Assembly: GCF_014925385.1 (NCBI RefSeq)
Contig: NZ_JACSDK010000018.1
Location: 1-64,000, forward strand
Origin: Pelagibius marinus
GTDB lineage: Bacteria; Pseudomonadota; Alphaproteobacteria; Kiloniellales; Kiloniellaceae
Direction of reading: 5' to 3'
DNA: 64,000 bases
Shown: positions 33,285-39,711 of the stretch, piece after piece
How the letters are laid out: every line of letters starts with the position of its first letter
Numbering within the stretch: position 1 is the stretch's first letter
Position numbers and translations under genes: made by a program
Notes under the pieces: generated by a model
Told to the model about the DNA's origin: nothing
The model's database searches: none
The model's input: the letters and a program-made list of their open reading frames with translations, nothing else

Positions 33285-33656
33285 TCAGCCGCTCGACTCG
33301 TGGCACATGCCCCAGGTCTGGTGCTCGCCGTTGGTCTTCGGCGGCACGTAGGTGCCGCTGCAGGAATCGATCAGGTCCTGCGTACAGACGGCATGGCCAC
33401 CGGGCCCGGAGCCCTCGCCGCAGTACCAGTCCGCCAGCTCGGGCACCTGGCCCTTCAGGCTGGTGGGGCCCTGCGGCCGGCCGGGGGCGGGGTTGTAGCT
33501 CATATGCGGCTTGGTGCGCTGGAACACCGCTTTGGCGCCGCCGGCAGCGTGGCTGTCATGGGGCAGTACAACGGTGAAGGCGGCAGCAATAAGTAGGGCG
33601 CTGCCGAAGAGCACCGACACGCGGTGCAGAGGGACGGAAATCACAGAATGCGTCAT
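33285..33656 (-). CDS. Secreted small cysteine-containing protein, unknown function
   Basis: The 123-residue protein has a signal peptide (VLFGSALLIAAAFTVVLPHDSHA). Its mature part is glycine- and proline-rich and contains four cysteines (DWYCGEG, HAVCTQDL, DSCSGTY, GMCHESS), so disulphides are likely. AAGGAGATGG precedes the ATG at 33656; the longer frame to 33749 has no such site. No family is recognised. A clear terminator follows, so it is a single-gene unit. Confidence 0.65.
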   Translation of the reverse strand: MTHSVISVPLHRVSVLFGSALLIAAAFTVVLPHDSHAAGGAKAVFQRTKPHMSYNPAPGRPQGPTSLKGQVPELADWYCGEGSGPGGHAVCTQDLIDSCSGTYVPPKTNGEHQTWGMCHESSG

Positions 33657-34139
33657 GGTCCATCTCCTTCGTGTTCGCGGGTAAGTCCTGCCTGGACGCG
33701 AAGCGTGACCTGCATGACGTGGGTCGCCGGCACCGGCACCGGCGTTCATCCGCGAAGAGAATTTTTCGGGCGGGGGCGGCCGGCCGCTCAGGGAGGAAAG
33801 TGAAGCGAAAGAAACAAAAAACCTGGGCCCGCGAAATCCCGCAGAAACAGAGCGGGGCTAAGTTCCTCATCATTGACCTGCCCCGTTCCGGAGAGCTAAC
33901 CCCATCTCCCAGCGCTCCGGAACACCAGGGATCACCCAGTCCCTGGACCGGTGGGGTGCCGGCGCCCATCCGGCACCCCACCGATCATTTCCCCCCGAAG
34001 CTCCCACCAGCCAGCCTTTCGCCCGTGGCGGCGCCTTGCGCCCGCTCGGTGGCCTGCGACCAGCCCCGACCCAAGCCTAAGACTGGCCGAAACAAGGGTC
34101 AGGTCTTGGATTTTGCGGAAAAGTCGCTAGAATCGCGCC
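33657..34139. other. 483-bp intergenic region with two hairpins
   Basis: I see no convincing gene here. The region holds the divergent promoters of the secreted small protein (minus) and the RAYT-like gene (plus), and the paired hairpins at 33924-33983. Open frames through it are shadows without ribosome sites. Confidence 0.6.
33924..33983. repeat. Adjacent hairpins upstream of the RAYT-like gene (possible REP-type element)
   Basis: Two inverted repeats lie 2 bp apart. CCAGGGA / TCCCTGG pair with an 8-nt loop inside 33925-33946. A perfect 14-bp stem, 33949-33962 with 33970-33983 (CGGTGGGGTGCCGG and its complement), encloses a 7-nt loop. Paired GC-rich hairpins beside a REP-associated transposase gene are what a REP/BIME unit looks like, but only this one copy is visible in the window. 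Confidence 0.5.
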
Positions 34140-35039
34140 ATGGCACGGCCCCTTCGCCTCGAACTGCCCGGCGCGGTCTATCACCTCACCACCCTCGGCA
34201 ATGCCGGTCAGACGGTGTTCCGGGCGGCGGAGGATTCCGAGCTTTTCCTGGAGATCGTCGGCCAGGCCTGCGAACGCTTCGACTGGCGCTGCCTGGCCTA
34301 CTGCCTGCTGCCGGACCGCTATCACCTGGTTGTGGAGACCCGCCGCCCGACGCTGGCGCGCGGCATGCGCCAGATCAACGGGCGCTACACCCAGGCCTTC
34401 AACCGCCGCCACGGCGTCGGCGGCCACCTGTTCCAGGGCCGCTACCGGGCAGTCATGGTGGAAAAGCCGGGCTTCGTCGCCGCGGTCTGCCGCGACACCC
34501 TGCGCCGGCCCCTGGAACTGGGCCTAGCCGAAGACGCCGCCGCCTGGCGCTGGAGTTCCTGCCGCGCCCTGCTGGGGCGCCTGCCGCAGGGGCGGGCGGC
34601 GCCGGACTGGCTGGCGGTGGACGACCTGCTGGCGCTCTACGCCGGCGATCCGCCCACGCCAGACCTTGCCGAGGCGCGCCGACGCTGCGCGGCGGACATC
34701 GCCGCCGCTGACCGTCCGCCGGTCAGGGAGAACCTGCGCCACCAGGTGTTTCTCGGCTCCGAGGACTTCGTTGCACAGATGCGTGAGCGCGCCGCCGCCG
34801 AGGCGGCCGGCCGGGGCAACCTGGCCGAGATCCCGAAGGCCCAGTGGCAGGCCCCGCCGCCTCCCCTGGAGAGCTTCGCCGCCGAGGCGTCCAGCCGCGA
34901 GGAGGCCATGGCGCGGGCCTATCTGAGCGGCGCCTACAGCCAGAGCAGCATCGCCGCGCATTTCGGCGTACACTACAGCACCGTCAGCCGCGCGGTGCGG
35001 CGCTTCGAAAAGAGCCTTGAAGAGCCGGCGGTCTGCTGA
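34140..35039 (+). CDS. REP-associated tyrosine transposase (RAYT) homologue, probably catalytically inactive
   Basis: The 299-residue protein aligns by eye with RAYT/Y1 transposases: ARPLRLELPGAVYHLTTLGN start, CLAYCLLPDRYHLVVET, MRQINGRYTQAFNRRHG, GHLFQGRYRAVMVEK. The HUH metal motif, normally NHYH, is DRYH, so the first histidine is R60. The usual catalytic segment CRY-x4-NPVRAGL reads CRDTLRRPLELGL, so the tyrosine position is D119. The reading frame is otherwise intact, and the C-terminus adds a helix-turn-helix (SQSSIAAHFGVHYSTVSRAV). It may be a domesticated DNA-binding protein. Confidence 0.82.
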   Translation: MARPLRLELPGAVYHLTTLGNAGQTVFRAAEDSELFLEIVGQACERFDWRCLAYCLLPDRYHLVVETRRPTLARGMRQINGRYTQAFNRRHGVGGHLFQGRYRAVMVEKPGFVAAVCRDTLRRPLELGLAEDAAAWRWSSCRALLGRLPQGRAAPDWLAVDDLLALYAGDPPTPDLAEARRRCAADIAAADRPPVRENLRHQVFLGSEDFVAQMRERAAAEAAGRGNLAEIPKAQWQAPPPPLESFAAEASSREEAMARAYLSGAYSQSSIAAHFGVHYSTVSRAVRRFEKSLEEPAVC

Positions 35040-35120
35040 TTTCAATGGGCCCGATGCCGCCGACGGGATTTGGGTCATACCGGGGTCTGAAGCGGCGGCT
35101 TCAGGTAAGGAGAGAGTGAC

Positions 35121-35348
35121 GTGGCCTTGTTGCGAAATTTGCTGGTCTCCGCGGCGAGACGGATCGCCGCCGATCCGCAGGTTCAGGAGAAAGCGGCGGA
35201 GACGTATGAGAGTTCGGTGAAGCCGCGCCTCGCCTCGGCCCGCGACGAACTGCGCGACCTGGCGGGGGAAGTCGATCCGGTGAAGGAGCCGGCCGCCTTC
35301 GCGCGCCGGCTGCGCGAGCGGATCCGCGAGGTCAACAAGCGCGGCTAA
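35121..35348 (+). CDS. Small charged helical protein, unknown function
   Basis: The 75-residue protein starts GTG at 35121 with AAGGAGAGAG just upstream, a strong ribosome site. It is almost entirely alpha-helical and charged (VQEKAAETYESSVKPRLASA; RRLRERIREVNKRG), with no membrane segment or cysteine. It could be a small nucleic-acid-binding or regulatory partner. I do not recognise the family. It follows the RAYT-like gene by 81 bp. Confidence 0.7.
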   Translation: MALLRNLLVSAARRIAADPQVQEKAAETYESSVKPRLASARDELRDLAGEVDPVKEPAAFARRLRERIREVNKRG

Positions 35349-35420
35349 GTCGCCGATTTCAGTTTCATTCAAGCTTCATAGAACCGAGGTGGGGCCTCCC
35401 CGAGGCGCCGTGGCAGGCTT

Positions 35421-35450
35421 TTGGGCTTTGCTAACCCTTGGTGCTATACT
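35421..35450 (+). promoter_or_regulatory. Sigma-70-type promoter
   Basis: TTGGGC (35421-35426) and TATACT (35445-35450) are separated by 18 bp, with the predicted transcript start near 35457. This places the start of transcription downstream of the TTG that would otherwise be taken as the start of the next gene. Confidence 0.55.
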
Positions 35451-35483
35451 GGCGTATTTCGTTTTTCGTTTGAGGAGGCTGAT

Positions 35484-36026
35484 ATTTCAGCCGGATTCAC
35501 AGAAGCCGAGCGGCAGCGTTTTCACAATCTGCTGCAGTTGGCGGCCGAAAGCCCCTTCGAGGGCGAAAGGTCGAATGCCCTGGCGGCCGCCGAGCGGCTG
35601 GCTAAGCGTTTCGGCCTGACGCTGGACGAAGCCGCGGCCGGCGGCATCGACGAACCGCCGCCGCAGGAGCCGCCGCGCGGCGATGAGCACATGGCCGACG
35701 ACCTGGGTTTCAATCCTGAATCCCTCGACCGCTTTGCGCGCGCCGTCCACCTGATGGACAACTTCATCATGGAGGACAAGGCGCGGCGCGAGGCCGCCCT
35801 GCGCGCCGCGCAGTCGCGCGGCCTGGATGCCGAGGAACTGCGCAAGGCCGTGACCTCGAGTGTCGCCCAGGCGCGCAAGACCAAGCAGCGGCGCATGAAC
35901 CCTTACCGCCACGCCGCCACCCTGCTGCGCGAGACCTCGCTGTCGTTTCGCGAGATCGCCAACATCACCGGCCTCGACATCTACAAGGTGGTCGGCCTGA
36001 AGCTGAAGCTGCGGGCCACCAGCTGA
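35484..36026 (+). CDS. DUF2786-like protein with C-terminal helix-turn-helix, likely ATT start
   Basis: The N-terminal region (TEAERQRFHNLLQLAAESPF, NALAAAERLAKRFGLTLDEA) resembles DUF2786. After a proline-rich linker and a helical middle, the C-terminus (ATLLRETSLSFREIANITGL) looks like a helix-turn-helix. The frame opens at TTG 35421, but a promoter overlaps that codon. A perfect GAGGAGG ribosome site (35472-35478) stands 5 nt before an in-frame ATT at 35484. ATT is a rare but known start (infC). Starting there gives 180 residues. Function is unknown; DNA binding is likely. Confidence 0.7.
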   Translation: MSAGFTEAERQRFHNLLQLAAESPFEGERSNALAAAERLAKRFGLTLDEAAAGGIDEPPPQEPPRGDEHMADDLGFNPESLDRFARAVHLMDNFIMEDKARREAALRAAQSRGLDAEELRKAVTSSVAQARKTKQRRMNPYRHAATLLRETSLSFREIANITGLDIYKVVGLKLKLRATS

Positions 36027-36342
36027 GCTGTCCGGTCGTCTTGGGCAGTTGTCTAAAATTGCCGTCTAACTTGACCTGAATCCACGCCGCTTCGGGCGCC
36101 TGGAAAGCGGCCTGTTTCCGCGCCCTGCCTGCCGCCTATTTGCGTCAATTTGGCGGGTTCTGTGACAAACCCAGGGTCTCCGGGCGGCGGTAAGATTCGG
36201 GAAAGGCTAAATCGCCCAGACTGTTTCACGCGAGAGTAAGCGCCGGAAAAGGCCGGCCGTGACACCGGCGGAGAAAAGGTGTCGCGGCAACAACAAGGCC
36301 CGCCCGGCAATGCGATGCGAAGCTTCAGGTGAGGACAGAGAT
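36027..36342. other. 316-bp intergenic region without a gene
   Basis: No gene is supported here. The region should contain the promoter of the next gene (a TTGACC at about 36070 is a candidate -35) and the end of the DUF2786-like transcript. I see no riboswitch or convincing terminator. Confidence 0.5.
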
Positions 36343-36822
36343 ATGGGCATTTCAAACAAGAAGACTCGGTTCAAGCACAGGGGCCGTTTCAAGAAGCGCG
36401 TTTTGGCCACGGTCGTTGCCATGGCGGCGATCGGTACTTCGGTGAGTGCGGCGCACTCCCTGGTGGTGCCGATGCTGATCGACGAGACCATCGAGGATCG
36501 TGCCGCGGCGGTGTTCACCTATCAGAACCAGGTCTCCGGCGATCTGGCCCAGACCATCGTCGAGGCGGAGAGCCACGACCTGCCCCTGCTGGACGCGCTC
36601 TACACGGTCGAGGAGCAGCTCAATGACGCCTGCAGTCCGCTGCAGGAGGCCGGCCGCCGGCACATCGAGGGCGAGCAGCTGAGCGGACTGTTGCAGATTG
36701 CCGTCTACGGCGCGCTGGACAGCTGCGCGGCCAAGAGCGAGGAGGTCGCCTACTACGTCCGCATGGCGCGCTCCTATTCGGCCAAGATGACCGGCGGTGC
36801 GCAGGCCGCGGCCTGGAACTGA
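36343..36822 (+). CDS. Secreted or membrane-anchored helical protein, unknown function
   Basis: The 159-residue protein has a very basic start (SNKKTRFKHRGRFKKRV) and one hydrophobic stretch (VVAMAAIGTSVSAAHSL), then a helical outer part with two cysteines (NDACSPLQEA, LDSCAAKSEE). The layout suggests a signal anchor and a periplasmic domain. GTGAGGACAG precedes the ATG. I do not recognise the family. A strong hairpin follows its stop. Confidence 0.6.
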   Translation: MGISNKKTRFKHRGRFKKRVLATVVAMAAIGTSVSAAHSLVVPMLIDETIEDRAAAVFTYQNQVSGDLAQTIVEAESHDLPLLDALYTVEEQLNDACSPLQEAGRRHIEGEQLSGLLQIAVYGALDSCAAKSEEVAYYVRMARSYSAKMTGGAQAAAWN

Positions 36823-36855
36823 CGGCACTCTACCCGTTGAAGGCATCATCGCCGC

Positions 36856-36884
36856 AGGGCGGTCCGGGAATCCCGGGCCGCCCT
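36856..36884 (+). terminator. Hairpin terminator
   Basis: A 13-bp stem with one G-T pair (36856-36868 with 36872-36884) and a 3-nt AAT loop stands 34 bp after the stop. There is no T-run, so termination efficiency is uncertain. Confidence 0.6.
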
Positions 36885-36917
36885 CGGTGCTGCGCGTCTT
36901 CACCCGGCAGGCTTGCC

Positions 36918-36977
36918 GAGCGCACCCGCTGAGCGCACCCGCTGAGCGCACCCGCTGAGCGCACCCGCTGAGCGCAC
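36918..36977. repeat. 13-bp tandem repeat
   Basis: GAGCGCACCCGCT is repeated four times exactly (36918-36969), followed by a partial fifth copy. It lies in the 320-bp gap before the formate dehydrogenase locus; the rest of that gap shows only the hairpin at 36856-36884. Confidence 0.95.
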
Positions 36978-37142
36978 TGGCCAAGCGCCCGGCAAAGTCA
37001 TACCCTCTGCAGCAGTCGCCTAACTGCCTGCCGGTCCTGGGACGCTGGTCCTGGAACGGTCGGCGGACTTGCGCCGCCCGGTTTTCGGGCTAATTGGTTT
37101 CGGGCGGCGCCCGGGCCGGGTCAGGGCTGGAATGCGGAGGTC

Positions 37143-37688
37143 ATGGAGAAAAGCGAAACCATGCCGCTTGGCGTGGTGATCGAGCGGCAGCGCTCCGATC
37201 ACCCCTGGAGCGATTTCATCTGGCGCCCGGTGGCGGTGATCCCCGGCGCGCCGGCGCTGGATTCCCGGGGCGACTGGACGGAGTTGCGCCAGGGCGAGGG
37301 CTGGACCCAGTACCACTGCGGCACTCTTCGCCTCGAGCTTTTCCGCGCCGAGACCGAAGCCTACAAAGTCAACCTCTCGCAGACCCCGCCCAGCATCTAC
37401 GTGCTGCTGCGCCGTGACGACGATCCGGATTCGCCGCACGACTACCTGCCCTTCCTGGTGACCGCCAGCCCTTACGAGGCGCAGGACTATCTCGACAGCG
37501 GCGAAGAGATCGTCGAGGCCGTGCCGATGCCCGAGGACGTCGCCGCCTTCCTTCAGGCCTTTGTCGAGGCCCACCACGTGGACGAGGTCTTCACCAAGCG
37601 CAAGCGCAAGAAAGCCGCGCCCGGCGACGAGCTGTTCAGCCGCTGCCCGCCGGTCTCCCTGCCGCCGAAGGCCCGGCGCAGTCCTTGA
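37143..37688 (+). CDS. DUF3305 protein of the formate dehydrogenase locus
   Basis: The 181-residue cytoplasmic protein matches the DUF3305 group, which is found almost only beside molybdenum/tungsten formate dehydrogenase genes. Markers are PLGVVIERQRSDHPWSDFIW, TQYHCGTLRLELFRAETEAY and PSIYVLLRRDDD. The C-terminus is basic (TKRKRKKAAPG). Its role, perhaps in enzyme maturation, is not established. It is the first gene of the locus, and GGAGG lies directly before the ATG. Confidence 0.85.
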   Translation: MEKSETMPLGVVIERQRSDHPWSDFIWRPVAVIPGAPALDSRGDWTELRQGEGWTQYHCGTLRLELFRAETEAYKVNLSQTPPSIYVLLRRDDDPDSPHDYLPFLVTASPYEAQDYLDSGEEIVEAVPMPEDVAAFLQAFVEAHHVDEVFTKRKRKKAAPGDELFSRCPPVSLPPKARRSP

Positions 37689-37706
37689 GGTTCGTCAGAG
37701 GAAATC

Positions 37707-38408
37707 ATGGCTAAAGGGGATCGTGACGACGACAAGAACTTCCTCACCCGCTGGTCGCAGCGCAAGCGGGAGGCGGAGGCCGAGGCGCCACAGTGCGCCG
37801 ACCGGCCGCCCGAGGAGGCGGCCGCCCTGGCCGCGACCGATTCCGGCCGGGAGGCTCTGCCGACCGGCGACGACGGCAAGATCGACCCGGCAGATCTGCC
37901 AGACATCGACAGCCTGGATGCCGGCTCCGATTTCACGGTCTTCCTGAAGGACGGCGTTCCCGACGCCTTGCGCCGCCGCGCCCTGCGCAAGCTGTGGCGC
38001 CTGGACCCGGTGTTCGGCCATCTCGACCGCCTCAACGACTACGACCTCGACTACACCAACGCCGGCACCGTGGTGGAGGGGCTGAAGACCATCTACCAGG
38101 TCGGCAAGGGCATGGTGCTCGGCGAAGAGGAAGACAAGGAAGAGGCCGACAAGCCGGAGGAGGCGGCCGCCGGGGAAGAGCCGGGGGAGGCCGCCGTTCT
38201 GGCGCAGTCCGACCCTGCGGAGACGGCGGCGCTGCCCGACGCCGGGACCGGAGAGCCGGCCGTGCCGGCGGGGCAGGGAGCCGCCGGCGCCAAGACGCGC
38301 AATCCCGGCGATCCGATCGTCACCGCCAGCCCGACTCGACGCCACGGCGGCCCCCGCGCGGCGCAGCGTTCCGCCCTTCAGCGGCGCTGGGGTGATCCTG
38401 ATCGTTAG
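37707..38408 (+). CDS. DUF3306 protein of the formate dehydrogenase locus
   Basis: The 233-residue protein starts with the DUF3306 signature (FLTRWSQRKREA). The conserved core is LPDIDSLDAGSDFTVFLKDG followed by ALRKLWRLDPVFGHLDRLND. The last 90 residues are low-complexity, acidic then basic, and probably disordered. DUF3306 travels with DUF3305, encoded 18 bp upstream, and with FDH genes. It is probably a maturation or iron-sulphur assembly helper, but that is inferred from context. Confidence 0.85.
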   Translation: MAKGDRDDDKNFLTRWSQRKREAEAEAPQCADRPPEEAAALAATDSGREALPTGDDGKIDPADLPDIDSLDAGSDFTVFLKDGVPDALRRRALRKLWRLDPVFGHLDRLNDYDLDYTNAGTVVEGLKTIYQVGKGMVLGEEEDKEEADKPEEAAAGEEPGEAAVLAQSDPAETAALPDAGTGEPAVPAGQGAAGAKTRNPGDPIVTASPTRRHGGPRAAQRSALQRRWGDPDR

Positions 38409-38524
38409 TAACCCGTATAGGTTGTGTTTTCTTTCGCTCGCGCTTCACCAAAAACCGCTGGAAAGCCAGGAAGAATGACCGCTTTTCGTGTGTGGCGACT
38501 TGTGCAATGCAACATGCGATTTTG

Positions 38525-38554
38525 TTGACAGTTGCTGCTCAAAGGGGGTCTAAT
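38525..38554 (+). promoter_or_regulatory. Sigma-70-type promoter before the fdh genes
   Basis: A consensus -35 TTGACA (38525-38530) and a near-consensus -10 TCTAAT (38549-38554) are 18 bp apart, about 140 bp upstream of the TorD-like gene. It lies in an AT-rich gap of 283 bp and could drive the structural genes separately from DUF3305/DUF3306. Confidence 0.6.
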
Positions 38555-38691
38555 TCGAAAGGTTCTAAGAAAAAACCCTGGGAAAATCAGGGATATAGGG
38601 CCGAGAGAGTTGGTTCCGCGGAGCTTTGGGAGTACTGATCGGTACTCGGTTTCGTTGACAGAAAACCGGCCTCTCATCAAAGGTTGGGAGA

Positions 38692-39306
38692 GTGTCGCGC
38701 TTGGGTAGCATGGCGGCGCAGGTTCAGATATCCGAGGAAGACCAGCTGCGGGCCGGATGGTACGCGCTGCTGGCGCAGTTGCTTTCGCGCGAGCCGAACG
38801 AGCAACTGCTGCAGATGCTGCGTGGCCTGGAAGGCGACGATTCGGAGCTGGGGCAGGGTATCAGGGCCCTGGCGGCGGCGGCCCGCGGCACCACCGTGGA
38901 AACGGCCAAGCAGGAATACTTCGACCTCTTCGTCGGCATCGGCCAGGGCGAGTTGCTGCCCTTTGCCTCCTACTATCTCACCGGCTTCCTTCACGAGAAG
39001 CCCCTGGCGCGGCTGCGCGGCGACATGGCCAAGCTGCAGATCGCCCGCGCCGACGATGTCGCCGAGCCGGAAGACCACATCGCCGCGCTCTGCGAGATGA
39101 TGGCCGGGCTCATCACCGGCGGTTTCGGCGAGCCCGCCGAGCTGGCGGTGCAGCGCGAGTTTTTCGACACCCATATCGGCTGCTGGGCGCCGCGGTTCTT
39201 CGAGGACCTGCAGGCGGCCCAGTCGGCCGTGCTCTACATGCCTGTGGGCACCATCGGTCGCCTGTTTCTGGCGATCGAGACCCAGGCCTTCGACATGGCG
39301 GCCTAG
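38692..39306 (+). CDS. TorD/DmsD-family formate dehydrogenase chaperone
   Basis: The 204-residue, all-helical cytoplasmic protein has the TorD-type pattern: RAGWYALLAQLLSREPNEQLL, EYFDLFVGIGQGELLPFASYYL, then AALCEMMAGLI and FFDTHIGCWAPRFFEDL. Such chaperones bind the twin-arginine leader or apo-subunit of molybdoenzymes until cofactor is in place. The gene precedes a 64-aa twin-arginine protein and the catalytic subunit. The start is GTG at 38692; ATG at 38710 is an alternative. Confidence 0.88.
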   Translation: MSRLGSMAAQVQISEEDQLRAGWYALLAQLLSREPNEQLLQMLRGLEGDDSELGQGIRALAAAARGTTVETAKQEYFDLFVGIGQGELLPFASYYLTGFLHEKPLARLRGDMAKLQIARADDVAEPEDHIAALCEMMAGLITGGFGEPAELAVQREFFDTHIGCWAPRFFEDLQAAQSAVLYMPVGTIGRLFLAIETQAFDMAA

Positions 39307-39426
39307 AGCCATCGCCCGCCGGTCCGGCTGCGCCGGGCAGGAGGGCGGAATTCGGGAAGGCAGCGGTCCTCTAGGCCCATCCGCTGCAACAATAACAAGG
39401 TCACCACGACAAAGGAGGGTGGACCG

Positions 39427-39621
39427 TTGAGCAAGAAGGAAGAGATCAACGCGGGTCGTCGCGACTTCTTCAAGAAGGCCGGCTTAGGTGCCGGTGCGGC
39501 CGCGATTGCCGTGACAGCTTCCCAGGCGGGCGCTGTCGAGGCGGTCTCGCCGACGTCGAAGGGTTCCGGCTACGCGGAAACCGACCACGTGCGGAAATAC
39601 TACGAGCTGGCCCGGTTCTAA
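39427..39621 (+). CDS. Small twin-arginine protein of the formate dehydrogenase locus
   Basis: The 64-residue protein has a twin-arginine leader (GRRDFFKKAGLGAGAAAIAV) and a 30-residue remainder that ends HVRKYYELARF. The start is TTG at 39427, backed by AAGGAGGG 9 nt upstream. Similar short proteins regularly stand between the TorD-like gene and the FDH catalytic gene. It may be exported with the enzyme or help its assembly; neither is shown. Confidence 0.8.
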   Translation: MSKKEEINAGRRDFFKKAGLGAGAAAIAVTASQAGAVEAVSPTSKGSGYAETDHVRKYYELARF

Positions 39622-39711
39622 ACCGGCCCGGCTGAGTGCTTCTCGGGCTCGCTAAGGAGATTTCCGGCAGGAGCCCTTCCGTACCAACTCACTCTTAACA
39701 GGGAGAGGTCA

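Noticed and set aside
33657-34139. Riboswitch or structured RNA gene in the 483-bp gap
   Set aside because: The hairpins are simple inverted repeats; no multi-helix architecture matching a known riboswitch is visible.
38655-38660. Second TTGACA in the gap before the TorD-like gene
   Set aside because: No -10 element lies at 16-18 bp, so only the upstream 38525 promoter is proposed.
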